A stretch of DNA of 64,000 nt from Flavobacterium ovatum (GCF_040703125.1 NZ_CP160035.1:1488001-1552000), one strand, 5' to 3'; shown: positions 34,403-43,651, counted from the stretch's first letter. The notes: generated by a model not told the origin, from the letters alone. Numbers and translations: made by a program.

Positions 34403-36619
34403 TTAATCTTTTCTTTTCAAGTTATAAATGGTTTCACTTACCGTAAACCAACAGAAGTAGAAAATACCCACCGAGAAGATTATATCTCCAACCATTCGCA
34501 TCCACTTTAATGTTTGGATTGTTGGTGAATAAAGTAATTCTGAATCTCTAGCAAAAGAATATCCTTTGGTGATAGAAGTATAGGCTTGAATAATTCCGAT
34601 TGGTAATAAACTAAGAACAACCATGGCGATAAGACCAATATTCAATGCCCAAAAAGCAATTTTTAATTTCTTCTCATTCCAAACTCTATCAGAATAGAAG
34701 CGCAAGCAAATCAAAATGAATCCCATTCCCAACATTCCGTACACTCCAAACAATGCCGTATGTGCATGGACAGCCGTCGTGTTCAATCCTTGTATGTAAT
34801 AGAGAGCAATAGGAGGATTGATGATGAAACCAAATACTCCAGCTCCTAAAAAGTTCCAAAAAGAAACCGCAATAAAGAAGAAGATAGGCCATTTGTATTT
34901 TTGCATCCAAGCCGTACTTTTTAATAAACTCCAGTTTTCTCTAATTTCAAATCCCATTAAAGTAAGTGGAACTACTTCTAGAGCACTAAAGGTGGCGCCA
35001 AGCGCAATTGCTTTTACAGGTGTTCCAGAAAAATACAAATGATGTAAGGTTCCAAGGATTCCTCCAGCTAAAAAGATGGTTGCTGAAGCGACAGAAACTC
35101 TTCCCGCAGTTTTTTCTGAAATGATTTTTAATTGAGAGAAAATGTAAGCGATAACTACCGTTGCAAATACTTCAAAGAAGCCTTCTACCCAAAGATGAAC
35201 CAACCACCATCTCCAATAATTAATTACGGGCAAACTACTGTTTTCTCCATACATTAAACCAGAGAAAAAGAACATTCCAATTGCCATTACAGAAATTAAT
35301 AATATCGTTAGCAATGATTTTGAATTGTCATTTCTACGAATAGCAAGTAGAATGTGTTGACTTACCATAAGTACCCATAAAACGAGTCCTACTCCCAATA
35401 AAATCTGCCAGAAACGGCCTAAATCCATGTATTCATACCCTTGGTGACCAAAGAAAAAGTTGGTAGTTAAATCCAAAAATTGATGAACCCCTAACCATTC
35501 TCCAAACATAGACCCTAGAACGATAATCAATAATGCAATGAATAGAAAATTAATTCCCAAAATATGATACTTCATTTCTTTGCCAGAAATCATTGGCGCC
35601 AAGAATAATCCTGTGGCTAACCAAGTAGCTGCAATCCAAAAAACGGCCAACTGAGTATGCCATGTTCTCGTAATTGAATACGGTAGAAATTGTGAAATCT
35701 CAAAGCCAAAAAAGGCTTGCCCTTCAACGGTATAATGCACGGTTATGATTCCTAATACAACTTGCAGTGCAATTAGAAAACAGATAATAAGAAAGTATTT
35801 TAAAACCGCTTTTTGAGACGGTAATAATTTCAGATTGTCTAAAGGATCTGATTTTGGTTTGGTAACGATATCTCCTTTTTCATGATTAAGAAGGTAGTAA
35901 TACGTCAATATTCCAATGAATAATAACAACAATACAATTGATAAACCAGACCAAATAATAGAACTATCAGTAATGTTGTTGTCTATTAAAGGCTCGTGTG
36001 GCCAGTTCGAAGTATAGGTGTAATCAAGATTTGGTCTATTGGTACTAGCTGCCCAAGAAGTCCAGAATAAAAAGGCATTTAGTTGCGCTAATTTTTTGGT
36101 ATCTGTCAATGCACCTCTCGGAATCGCGTATTCCTCTTTACCCTCCGAGAAAATTTTAGTGTAATGTTCCGTATTACTCTTAATGGCATTCAAACGATCC
36201 GCTGATATAGTGAAGTTTTTTGTACCTTCATCATAGGTATTTGTTTTAATGTCTTTTATTAATCGTGCTTTTAGAGCGGCTTTCTTTTCAACATCAAGTT
36301 GATCATAAGGCATGTTGAATTCTGTTGCCCAATGTTCAAGCATAAAAACGGCCTCTTTGTGTATCCAGTCGGCGGTCCAATCGGGCGCTACGTAGCTACC
36401 GTGTCCCCAAATGGATCCCACTTCCATTCCACCAATAGATTCCCAAACATTCTGACCTATTTGGATGTCTTCTTTAGTGTAAACAACTTCTCCTGTACTT
36501 TGGAGTATTACTTTTTCGGGAATGGGAGGTTGTGTTTGGTAAACTTCTTTACCAACTCCTATGAGGACTATAAATGAGATTGTTACCACACTTATAAATG
36601 CTATCCAGGTTTTTTTCAT
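34403..36619 (-). CDS. norB: Quinol-dependent nitric oxide reductase (qNor, NorZ type)
   Basis: A 738-residue inner-membrane enzyme that reduces NO to N2O with electrons from quinol. The N-terminus has a TM helix, then the qNor-specific periplasmic domain ('YTKEDIQIGQNVWESIGGMEVGSIWGHGSY'). The rest is a haem-copper-oxidase-like bundle of 12 or more helices ('FGHQGYEYMDLGRFWQ', 'WRWWLVHLWVEGFFEVFATV', 'TAVHAHTALFGVYGMLG') with the expected conserved His. No separate NorC is encoded nearby. The ATG at 36619 is chosen; it is 19 nt after the cupin stop. Probably detoxification, as no nitrite reductase is in view. Confidence 0.94.
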   Translation of the reverse strand: MKKTWIAFISVVTISFIVLIGVGKEVYQTQPPIPEKVILQSTGEVVYTKEDIQIGQNVWESIGGMEVGSIWGHGSYVAPDWTADWIHKEAVFMLEHWATEFNMPYDQLDVEKKAALKARLIKDIKTNTYDEGTKNFTISADRLNAIKSNTEHYTKIFSEGKEEYAIPRGALTDTKKLAQLNAFLFWTSWAASTNRPNLDYTYTSNWPHEPLIDNNITDSSIIWSGLSIVLLLLFIGILTYYYLLNHEKGDIVTKPKSDPLDNLKLLPSQKAVLKYFLIICFLIALQVVLGIITVHYTVEGQAFFGFEISQFLPYSITRTWHTQLAVFWIAATWLATGLFLAPMISGKEMKYHILGINFLFIALLIIVLGSMFGEWLGVHQFLDLTTNFFFGHQGYEYMDLGRFWQILLGVGLVLWVLMVSQHILLAIRRNDNSKSLLTILLISVMAIGMFFFSGLMYGENSSLPVINYWRWWLVHLWVEGFFEVFATVVIAYIFSQLKIISEKTAGRVSVASATIFLAGGILGTLHHLYFSGTPVKAIALGATFSALEVVPLTLMGFEIRENWSLLKSTAWMQKYKWPIFFFIAVSFWNFLGAGVFGFIINPPIALYYIQGLNTTAVHAHTALFGVYGMLGMGFILICLRFYSDRVWNEKKLKIAFWALNIGLIAMVVLSLLPIGIIQAYTSITKGYSFARDSELLYSPTIQTLKWMRMVGDIIFSVGIFYFCWFTVSETIYNLKRKD

Positions 36620-36638
36620 TTTTGTTTGTTTTAATTTA

Positions 36639-36974
36639 TTATAGAATTGAATTAATACGTTCAATAGTGTCTTGTTTGTGAATGGTAAGACGAATTATTG
36701 AATCTGTAATGCCTTTTAAATCGTGGGGAACTGAAGCATCCAGCGTGATTATGTCTCCTCTGTTGAGTATTTGATTTTCTCCGTTGATACCAAATTCTAT
36801 CGCGCCATCAAAAACTTCAATTACGATCGGAAATGGAGCCTGATGTTCTTTCATTAGCTGGTCTTTCTTTATTAAAATCCGAACTTCACTTGAGTAAGGA
36901 GTTTTTAATAATGCTTTAACGGCTGGTTTATGGTCGTTAAATTCTAGGTCTTCAGATAGAGAAACTTTTTGCAT
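36639..36974 (-). CDS. Cupin domain protein
   Basis: A 111-residue single-domain cupin ('HQAPFPIVIEVFDGAIEFGINGENQILNRGDIITLDASVPHDL'). His/Glu residues could hold one metal ion. It leads the transcript that continues into the NO reductase, so it may take part in NO sensing or stress response. I recall similar cupins beside norB in Bacteroidota, but the role is not known to me. Confidence 0.82.
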   Translation of the reverse strand: MQKVSLSEDLEFNDHKPAVKALLKTPYSSEVRILIKKDQLMKEHQAPFPIVIEVFDGAIEFGINGENQILNRGDIITLDASVPHDLKGITDSIIRLTIHKQDTIERINSIL

Positions 36975-37078
36975 GAGCTTTTATGTTTAATTTTTATTAA
37001 ATGATAAAAAGGTTTTTTTGTCCTTTTTTAAATATGATTGGGTCGAAAGTATTACTGTTTTTTTATTAATTGAAAATT

Positions 37079-37114
37079 TTAATTAGAACTTCTATTTTTA
37101 ATGATTCTAATTAA
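37079..37114 (-). promoter_or_regulatory. Inverted repeat at the predicted 5' end of the cupin-qNor mRNA
   Basis: TTAATTAGAA (37079-37088) and TTCTAATTAA (37105-37114) are perfect 10-nt arms with a 16-nt spacer. The predicted transcript start is near 37118, so this dyad would be the first hairpin of the mRNA or a second operator half. Confidence 0.5.
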
Positions 37115-37117
37115 ATG

Positions 37118-37173
37118 TTGATGCAAAAGTAGCGTAAATTTAATAAAAGACAACCATGTCTTTTATTAAATTT
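37118..37173 (-). promoter_or_regulatory. Cupin-qNor promoter overlapped by a 17-bp palindrome
   Basis: On the minus strand, TTG (37153 to 37151), then 19 nt, then TACTTTTG (37131 to 37124), a full match to the Bacteroidota promoter pattern. A perfect palindrome spans 37136-37173: arms AAATTTAATAAAAGACA and its complement around ACCA. It covers the TTG and the spacer, the place for a repressor. The regulator is not encoded here; an NsrR-like Rrf2 protein is one guess. The remaining gap to 37366 shows only TAATTTTG (37343-37350), a possible -7 box for the MOSC gene. Confidence 0.7.
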
Positions 37174-37366
37174 GCTTTTATTTTAAGTAGGAATATATAT
37201 TGAATGGTAGTTTACATATCCTGTTATTGGTGAAAGCATTATGATAGAGTTGTTTGTGTTGTTTTACGTTGCTTTTATTTATGAATTCAAAGCTAGGTGC
37301 TTTAAATTTCTAACTTTCGATTACTAATGAAAAAATCTTTGTTAATTTTGAAATAAAATTTAGAAT

Positions 37367-38182
37367 ATGCTTCAACTTTCAGAATTGTGGATTTATCCCA
37401 TAAAATCACTGGCAGGGATATCTTTAAAACAATCTCAAGTAACTGCTCGTGGATTAGAGTTTGATCGACGATGGATGTTGGTTGATGATGAAGGGATTTT
37501 TATTAATCAAAGAAATTATCCCGAATTAGCCTTGTTTCAAATTAAAATAGAAGATGATTTTCTGGTAGTAACTCATCCTAATAATTTAGAATTGAATGTG
37601 AGAATTTTGCTTTCGCAAAAGAATAGCAATTCTAAAACGAATGTTATGGTTTGGGAGGACACTGTTGAAGCCGTTATTATAGAAGAATCCGTTTCAAATT
37701 GGTTTTCGCAAATTTTAGGTTTTTCTGTTCGACTGGTTTATATGCCAGATGAAAGTCAACGAAAAGTAGATCCTGATTTTGCTATTACCTCTGACGATAT
37801 TACGTCTTTCTCAGATGGTTTTCCATTTTTGATTATTGGACAATCATCTTTGGATGATTTGAATAGTAGATTGGTAGATGTAGTTACCATTCAACGATTT
37901 CGACCCAATTTTGTTTTCACAGGAGGAGAAGCTTATGAGGAAGAAAGCTGGAAGGAATTTAGTATTGACAGGCTTTTATTTCAAGGTGTAAAACCCAGTG
38001 GACGTTGTGCGATGATTACCGTAAACCCGGAAAAGGGTGTTTTTTCAGGTAAAGAACCTTTGTTTACTTTGTCTCAATATAAAAAAGCAGGCAATAAAGT
38101 GATTTTTGGTCAAAATGCAATTGCCAAGGAAAATGGATCACTACAAGTTGGAGACACTATAAAGTTGCTGTCTAAAAAATAA
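37367..38182 (+). CDS. MOSC domain protein (YcbX-like)
   Basis: A 271-residue protein with a MOSC N-terminal beta-barrel ('LSELWIYPIKSLAGISL', 'GLEFDRRWMLVDDEGIFINQR') and a MOSC domain holding the conserved Cys in 'PSGRCAMITVNPEKGV'. In related enzymes (mARC, YcbX) that Cys binds molybdenum cofactor and the protein reduces N-hydroxylated compounds. E. coli YcbX has an extra ferredoxin domain that is absent here, so an outside electron donor would be needed. Confidence 0.9.
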   Translation: MLQLSELWIYPIKSLAGISLKQSQVTARGLEFDRRWMLVDDEGIFINQRNYPELALFQIKIEDDFLVVTHPNNLELNVRILLSQKNSNSKTNVMVWEDTVEAVIIEESVSNWFSQILGFSVRLVYMPDESQRKVDPDFAITSDDITSFSDGFPFLIIGQSSLDDLNSRLVDVVTIQRFRPNFVFTGGEAYEEESWKEFSIDRLLFQGVKPSGRCAMITVNPEKGVFSGKEPLFTLSQYKKAGNKVIFGQNAIAKENGSLQVGDTIKLLSKK

Positions 38183-38235
38183 GCAACGCCTCTAGTCTGT
38201 TTTTGAGGAATAAGAAAAGAGGAGTTGCTTTTTTT
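38182..38235 (+). terminator. Terminator after the MOSC gene
   Basis: AGCAACGCCTC (38182-38192) pairs with GAGGAGTTGCT (38219-38229), one mismatch, followed by a T run. It may also stop the response-regulator transcript from the other strand. Confidence 0.7.
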
Positions 38236-38249
38236 GAATTTTATAGAAA

Positions 38250-38642
38250 TTATAATTCTTGTAATATTGCTTTTATTTCGCCAAGGGTGATAGGCTTGAC
38301 TAGGTATTTACCGTTAAGGTTGAATTTCTCTGCATGAATTTTATCTTCAGAATTTACAGAACTGGTTAATATAAAAATGTTAATCTTTGATTCTATTGGA
38401 ATTTTCAGAAACTCTTCTAAAAATTGCCATCCATCCCAAATAGGCATATTAAGGTCTAATAATATAATTTCAGGTAGTTTTTGTGAGGCAGTAATAATAG
38501 CTTTTAATTGATCGTAGGCTTCTTTCCCGTTTTTATAAACCATGATATTCTCCACTAATCCTGAAAGTTCTATATATTTTTTGGTAATAAATAAATGAGT
38601 TGGGTCATCTTCAATAATGCAAACTTGATCAATTTTTTTCAT
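38250..38642 (-). CDS. Single-domain response regulator
   Basis: A 130-residue CheY-like receiver with no output domain. It has acidic residues near the start (IIEDD), the phospho-acceptor Asp in 'IILLDLNMPIWDGWQF' (about residue 62), the switch Thr in 'IFILTSS' and the Lys in 'YLVKPIT'. Its start overlaps the end of the sensor kinase gene by 14 bp, so it is almost surely the kinase's partner. Confidence 0.93.
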   Translation of the reverse strand: MKKIDQVCIIEDDPTHLFITKKYIELSGLVENIMVYKNGKEAYDQLKAIITASQKLPEIILLDLNMPIWDGWQFLEEFLKIPIESKINIFILTSSVNSEDKIHAEKFNLNGKYLVKPITLGEIKAILQEL

Positions 38643-41040
38643 ATTCTAAATATATTTTAAAAGTAGTACCTACGTTTATTTCACTTTCAACTTCAATTTT
38701 ACCATTCATCGCATCAATTTGGTTTTTCGTGATAAATAAACCAATACCTCTTGAGTCAGCATGGTTGTGAAATGTTTTATACATACCAAAAAGCTTTTCG
38801 CCGTGTTTTTCTAAATTAATACCAAGTCCGTTATCAACGAATTTTAATATAATGTAGTCATTTGACTTTTCAGAAATGATTTTCAAATAGCTATCTCTTT
38901 CGGTTGAACTGTATTTTATAGCATTAGTCATGAAATTCATAACAATACTATCCAAATAGGCAGGTATTGCCTTTACCATTGTAGTAGTGTCAACTTCATT
39001 AACAATTGTAATGTTAGCCTTTTTTGCTTGAGTCATTAAACTGTTAATGTTGCTCTCTAGTACAGGGTGCAAATAAGTGGAGATCGATTTTTCTTTGTTA
39101 GATAAATTGATCTGAACTACTTCTGTAAGGTGTTTGATGGTTTCCGTAAGGTTTATAGATGATTTTCTTAAATATTCAAAAATTTCTGTTTGGCTAAAAG
39201 TTGGAAATTCCGACTCGATTAATTCAATTAATGAGGAGATTCCTCCTGAATGTGAACGTAAATTGTGTGAAACAATATAGGCAAAGTTTTTTAATCGATC
39301 ATTTTGAGATTTTGCAATTTCTAGAAGGTCCTGTGTCTCTTTTTCAGATTTTTTAGTTTCAGTAATATCAACAGCTACACCAAGAAACCCTGTAATGTTA
39401 CCTTCGTGTTTGATAGCTGTAATGGATAATAATATAGGGAGAGTAGTGCCGTCTTTTCTTTTGTAGGTCCACTCTTTAGTTTCAGGGATTCCTTTTTTAG
39501 CTTTTGCTACAAATACATCAAGTCCTTCTATTTTTTCTCCTAATTCATTAGATAGTTCTAGAGCGGAGGCTCTTACTTCCTCTTCTATATAAAGGATTTT
39601 AGGATTTTGTTTATTAATAAGTTCCACCGCACTGTAACCTAACATTTGTTCGGCACCTTTGTTGAATAAATTGATCGTTCCCTCTAAGTTTGTTCCTATA
39701 ATTGCCACTTGTGTATTAGCATCTAATATGGCTTGTGTATTTGATAGTATATTCGCTAATTGCAGTTCAGTCTGTTTAAGGGCTGTAATGTCGATAATCT
39801 GTGAGACAAAGTACAAGAGTTTGCCTTCATCATTTTTCACCATAGAAACGGCTAATATTATATATACGATTTGTCCATTCTTATGAAAATAGCGTTTCTC
39901 TAAAGTATAGTTGTCGCGTTTACCCTGAATTAATTCTCTTAATAAAAATAAATCAGAAGCTTTGTCTTCGGGGTGGGTAATGTCTTGAAACGTAAGGTCT
40001 ATGAATTCTTTATCTGAATAGCCTAAAATTTGACAAAGTTTTTTGTTTACTTTTAGCCATCTCCCTTTCTCATCAAGTAATGCCATTCCAATAGCACCAT
40101 GTTCAAAGTTTCCTCTAAAAGCTTCTTCACTTATACGAAGTTGATCTTCGGTGTTTTTACGTTCAGTGATGTCTTGAAAAATACCAATAAGTTTGGTTGC
40201 TTTATCTTTTTCTTCCCATACTCTTCCAGAAGAACGTACCCATTTTAAGTTGTTTTTTGCTGAAATAAAACGGCAAATAACGTCATAAGGCTCTCCTGTT
40301 TTTATCGTTTCTTCAATTGCGTTAAGAATAATGTGTCTATCCTCAGGGTGGTAATAGTTGATTGCTTTGTCTTTGTTAGGATCAAAATCGTCAGAGACTT
40401 CATATATAGCATACACCTCTTCAGTCCATAAGGTTTGTCCTGTTTCTAAATCTAATTCCCAAGCTCCTACATGATTCGTTCTTTGACTTTCTTTAAAGAG
40501 CTCAGTGATTTTTTTTAACTTAGTGTTTTGCTCATCGAGTACTAATGTTTTACGTCTTAAATCAAGTAATTTCATTACTTGATTTGAAAGCATTTTTAGA
40601 GAGTCAATTTGATTTTTAGTAAGTTTCTTAGGTTTGTCGTCAATAATACATAATGTGCCTAAAGGAAATCCATTTTCGTTTACCAATGACATTCCAGCAT
40701 AAAAAATCACTTTAGGTTCACCCGTTACTAAAGGGTTGTCAAAAAATCGCTCGTCTTTGGTAGCGTCTTCAATTAGGAATAATTCGTTTGGAGTATTGAT
40801 GGCATGCCCGCAAAAAGCAAATTCTTTTGGTGTTTCTCTAGCGTTTACACCATGATGCGATAAAAACCATTGTTTGTCTTCGGTGATTAAACTTATTAAA
40901 GAAATTTTAGTGCCACAAATTTCAGCAGCCATATGGGTCAAAAAATCATAATCAGCACTTTCAAGCTCACCAATGATTTTGTATGAATCAAGCTCATGTA
41001 GCCTTTCTGTTTCATTTTTCGGGATGTTAGGCTCTTTCAT
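38629..41040 (-). CDS. GAF/PAS sensor histidine kinase
   Basis: An 803-residue kinase with no membrane helix, hence cytosolic. A GAF domain (about 20-170; 'FCGHAI', 'YAGMSL') is followed by three PAS/PAC modules (about 185-300, 305-425 and 430-565; each ending in 'DITE' or 'DITA'). The phospho-acceptor His is in 'IVSHNLRSHSGG' (about 595), and the ATPase domain has 'NFMTNAIKYSS', 'DNGLGI' and 'SRGIGLFITK'. The 'SHNLRSH' form of the H-box is usual in this Bacteroidota subgroup. The ligand is unknown. Confidence 0.92.
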   Translation of the reverse strand: MKEPNIPKNETERLHELDSYKIIGELESADYDFLTHMAAEICGTKISLISLITEDKQWFLSHHGVNARETPKEFAFCGHAINTPNELFLIEDATKDERFFDNPLVTGEPKVIFYAGMSLVNENGFPLGTLCIIDDKPKKLTKNQIDSLKMLSNQVMKLLDLRRKTLVLDEQNTKLKKITELFKESQRTNHVGAWELDLETGQTLWTEEVYAIYEVSDDFDPNKDKAINYYHPEDRHIILNAIEETIKTGEPYDVICRFISAKNNLKWVRSSGRVWEEKDKATKLIGIFQDITERKNTEDQLRISEEAFRGNFEHGAIGMALLDEKGRWLKVNKKLCQILGYSDKEFIDLTFQDITHPEDKASDLFLLRELIQGKRDNYTLEKRYFHKNGQIVYIILAVSMVKNDEGKLLYFVSQIIDITALKQTELQLANILSNTQAILDANTQVAIIGTNLEGTINLFNKGAEQMLGYSAVELINKQNPKILYIEEEVRASALELSNELGEKIEGLDVFVAKAKKGIPETKEWTYKRKDGTTLPILLSITAIKHEGNITGFLGVAVDITETKKSEKETQDLLEIAKSQNDRLKNFAYIVSHNLRSHSGGISSLIELIESEFPTFSQTEIFEYLRKSSINLTETIKHLTEVVQINLSNKEKSISTYLHPVLESNINSLMTQAKKANITIVNEVDTTTMVKAIPAYLDSIVMNFMTNAIKYSSTERDSYLKIISEKSNDYIILKFVDNGLGINLEKHGEKLFGMYKTFHNHADSRGIGLFITKNQIDAMNGKIEVESEINVGTTFKIYLEYEKN

Positions 41041-41329
41041 AATTTATTGTAGTGGTATTTATGTTATAAAAGTAAGATTATTATTGTGCGAATCAAATTT
41101 TTTTTAAACTTTAAGGTTATTTTAAGTTGCGATTTTGGTATAAGTTTTTTTTTTATGTGAAGAGTGTAAGGTTGAAGAGAAGTGCTTTTATAGTTATCTA
41201 TAAAAATTAAAGGATGTTTTGATGCTTAATTCGTTGTAGAAATATGGGAGCTGAATCCCTCTAGATCAAAATTGAATTGAAGGAAGATTCCTTGAGGTAA
41301 ACTCCTTGAAATTCAATAAATAAAAATGC
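41041..41329. other. Non-coding gap between the kinase and tig
   Basis: No gene, remnant or strong repeat seen. The sequence is AT-rich and contains T and A runs. Promoter elements for tig start right after it. Confidence 0.5.
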
Positions 41330-41366
41330 TTGTTTGGGTTGCAAAAATTTCTTAAATTTGCAACCC
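41330..41366 (+). promoter_or_regulatory. tig promoter with overlapping hairpin
   Basis: TTG (41330-41332), 20 nt, TAAATTTG (41353-41360), about 35 nt before the ATG. GGGTTGCAAA (41336-41345) and TTTGCAACCC (41357-41366) form a perfect 10-bp dyad that takes in the -7 box. Confidence 0.7.
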
Positions 41367-41394
41367 AATTTTATTATGTAAATTAAAGAAGAAG

Positions 41395-42720
41395 ATGGAT
41401 ATTAAAAGAGTAGCAATAGACGCTGTAAGCGAAACGATTGTAATGAATGTGGTACACATGGATTACAAAGGTCAAGTAGCTAAAAGAATCAACGAAAAAA
41501 TGCCTTTGGCGCAAGTAAAAGGATTTAGAAAAGGAGCTGTGCCTAAAGGAGTTGTTGAAAAACAATACGGAAGAGAAATCAAACAAGAAGAAATTAAAAA
41601 AGTTGTTGATTTAGCTCTTGAGCGTTACATTCAATCAGAAAGATTGAATCTTTTAGGAACTCCACTTCCTGTTGTTAATGAAGGATTAGATTGGTCTGCT
41701 GAAGAATTGACTTTTGAATTCGAAATTGGTTTAGTGCCAAACTTCGAATTGGATTTAGAAGCTGAGAACCAAATCGTAAAATATGTAGTTACTGCTGACG
41801 ATAAATTAATTGACGGTCAAGTTGAGCGTATCCAAAAACAATTTGGCACAGCAATTCCACAAGAAGCAGTTACTGAAGGTGTTGATTTGAAAGGTATTTT
41901 TACCAACGAAGCGGAAGGAATAGGAAATACTACAACTATCGCATTGTCTGCTTTCAAAGACAAAGCGACTGCTGATAAATTTATCGGTAAAAAAGTAGGT
42001 GACGTAGTTACTGTTAATACAAAAGACTTGTTCGAAGACGCACATCAATTGATGGATTACTTAAAAGTAGCACACGATAATGTACATGATTTAGCAGTTG
42101 ATGTTGATTTTACTATTGAAGAAATCACTACATCTGAGCCAGCTGAATTGAACCAAGAATTGTTTGATAAATTGTTTGGTGAAGGCACTGTAGCTTCTCT
42201 GGAGGAGTTGAAAGCTAAGATCAAAGAAGATGCTGAATCTCAATTTGCGCAACAAGCAGACCAAAAATTATTAGGTGATGTTACTGAGTTTTTAATTGAA
42301 AGTACAAAATTCGAATTGCCAGCAACTTTCCTTAAAAAATGGTTGCAAACGGTAGGTGAGAAAAAATTATCTCCTGAAGAAGCTGAAGTTGAATATACTC
42401 GTTCTGAAAAAGGATTGCGTTTTCAATTGATCGAAGGTAGAGCAATGTCTCAAACTGACATCAAAGTTTCTTTTGAAGATTTGAAAACTTTTACAACCAA
42501 AAATATCCGTCAACAAATGGCGCAATTTGGTCAAACAAATCCATCTGACGAAGAAGTTCAAGGAATTGTAGCTAGAGTGTTGTCAAACCAAGACGAAGTG
42601 AAAAGACTTTCTGAGCAAGTAGTTGCTGAGAAATTGTTGGAAGTGTTCAAAGAAAAAGCAAAACCAACTATCAAAGAAGTTACTTACGATGAATTTATTG
42701 CTGCGTCTTACGGAGAATAA
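41395..42720 (+). CDS. tig: Trigger factor
   Basis: A ribosome-bound chaperone, 441 residues, normal length. The N-terminal domain has the ribosome-docking signature ('KGFRKGAVPKGVVEKQYG', about residues 41-60), the middle part is a divergent FKBP-like domain, and the C-terminal arms are helical ('KFELPATFLKKWLQ', 'MSQTDIKVSFEDLKTF'). It lies ahead of clpP and clpX, the usual order in many bacteria, but a terminator stands between it and clpP. Confidence 0.95.
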   Translation: MDIKRVAIDAVSETIVMNVVHMDYKGQVAKRINEKMPLAQVKGFRKGAVPKGVVEKQYGREIKQEEIKKVVDLALERYIQSERLNLLGTPLPVVNEGLDWSAEELTFEFEIGLVPNFELDLEAENQIVKYVVTADDKLIDGQVERIQKQFGTAIPQEAVTEGVDLKGIFTNEAEGIGNTTTIALSAFKDKATADKFIGKKVGDVVTVNTKDLFEDAHQLMDYLKVAHDNVHDLAVDVDFTIEEITTSEPAELNQELFDKLFGEGTVASLEELKAKIKEDAESQFAQQADQKLLGDVTEFLIESTKFELPATFLKKWLQTVGEKKLSPEEAEVEYTRSEKGLRFQLIEGRAMSQTDIKVSFEDLKTFTTKNIRQQMAQFGQTNPSDEEVQGIVARVLSNQDEVKRLSEQVVAEKLLEVFKEKAKPTIKEVTYDEFIAASYGE

Positions 42721-42724
42721 TTTG

Positions 42725-42762
42725 AAGTTAGAGGTAAGAAAGTTAGAGGTAAGAAGTTAGAT
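42725..42762. repeat. Short direct repeats (GAAGTTAGAGGTAAG type)
   Basis: Three near-copies of a 14-15 nt unit (GAAGTTAGAGGTAAG, AAAGTTAGAGGTAAG, GAAGTTAGATG) just after the tig stop. The same unit occurs after clpP at 43652-43701. Confidence 0.6.
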
Positions 42763-42862
42763 GTTGAATGTCGATTGATTTGAGAAAATCGTAATAAGCA
42801 CCAACACCTGATAACTTTATAATTTTATTACTAAAACTAAATAATAAAAATTAAGTATATTT

Positions 42863-42902
42863 GAGCGTCAGAAAAATATTTTTTGACGCTCTTTGTTTTT
42901 TA
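42863..42902 (+). terminator. Terminator after tig
   Basis: GAGCGTCA paired with TGACGCTC around an A/T loop, followed by TTTGTTTTTT. A TATATTTG (42856-42863) runs into its left arm and could be a -7 box for clpP, but no TTG partner is seen. Confidence 0.8.
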
Positions 42903-42904
42903 GT

Positions 42905-42968
42905 TTAAGGTTTTATGTTCAAACTAGAACAACCTTAAGCTTTAAACTTTAAACTTTAAACTTTTTTA
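42905..42968. repeat. Hairpin plus CTTTAAA tandem repeat before clpP
   Basis: TTAAGGT (42905-42911) pairs with ACCTTAA (42932-42938), enclosing GTTC/GAAC. It is followed by three tandem CTTTAAA units up to the T run at 42962-42967, just before the clpP ATG. Confidence 0.5.
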
Positions 42969-42972
42969 AAAA

Positions 42973-43647
42973 ATGAATTACGGTAAAGAATTTAAAAAAT
43001 TTGCTACAAAGCACCAAGGCGTAAATGCAATGTATTATGATAAAATCATTGCTGCTATGAATCCTACCAATATGACTCCTTATATTATAGAAGAACGTCA
43101 ATTGAATATTTCTCAATTGGATGTTTTTTCGAGATTAATGATGGATAGAATTATATTTCTAGGTACAGGAATCGATGATCAAATTGCAAATATTGTACAA
43201 GCACAATTATTATTCTTAGAAAGCGCAGATGCTTCAAAAGATATTCAAATTTATTTGAACTCTCCAGGAGGAAGTGTTTATGCAGGTTTAGGGATTTATG
43301 ATACCATGCAGTACATCAAACCAGATGTAGCAACAATCTGTACAGGAATGGCTGCTTCTATGGGAGCGGTATTATTATGTGCTGGTGCAGAAGGAAAACG
43401 TTCTGCTTTGCCACATTCAAGAGTAATGATTCACCAACCATCAGGAGGAGCACAAGGTGTCGCTACTGATATGGAAATCAACTTACGCGAAATGTTGAAA
43501 TTGAAAGATGAATTATATAAAATCATTTCACAACATTCTGGACAAACTTTCGAGAAAGTACACAACGATAGTGAACGTGATTACTGGATGATTGCTGATG
43601 AAGCAAAAGAATACGGAATGATTGATGAAGTGTTGAGAAGAAGTTAA
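42973..43647 (+). CDS. clpP: ATP-dependent Clp protease proteolytic subunit
   Basis: A serine peptidase that forms the proteolytic chamber served by ClpX, 224 residues. Catalytic Ser is in 'GMAASMGAVLL' (about residue 131), His in 'RVMIHQPSGG' (about 155), with 'LNSPGGSVYAGLGIYD' as the substrate-binding strand. An N-terminal stretch of about 30 residues before 'PYIIEERQLNISQLD' is usual in Flavobacteriia. clpX follows 77 nt downstream. Confidence 0.97.
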   Translation: MNYGKEFKKFATKHQGVNAMYYDKIIAAMNPTNMTPYIIEERQLNISQLDVFSRLMMDRIIFLGTGIDDQIANIVQAQLLFLESADASKDIQIYLNSPGGSVYAGLGIYDTMQYIKPDVATICTGMAASMGAVLLCAGAEGKRSALPHSRVMIHQPSGGAQGVATDMEINLREMLKLKDELYKIISQHSGQTFEKVHNDSERDYWMIADEAKEYGMIDEVLRRS

Positions 43648-43651
43648 ATAA

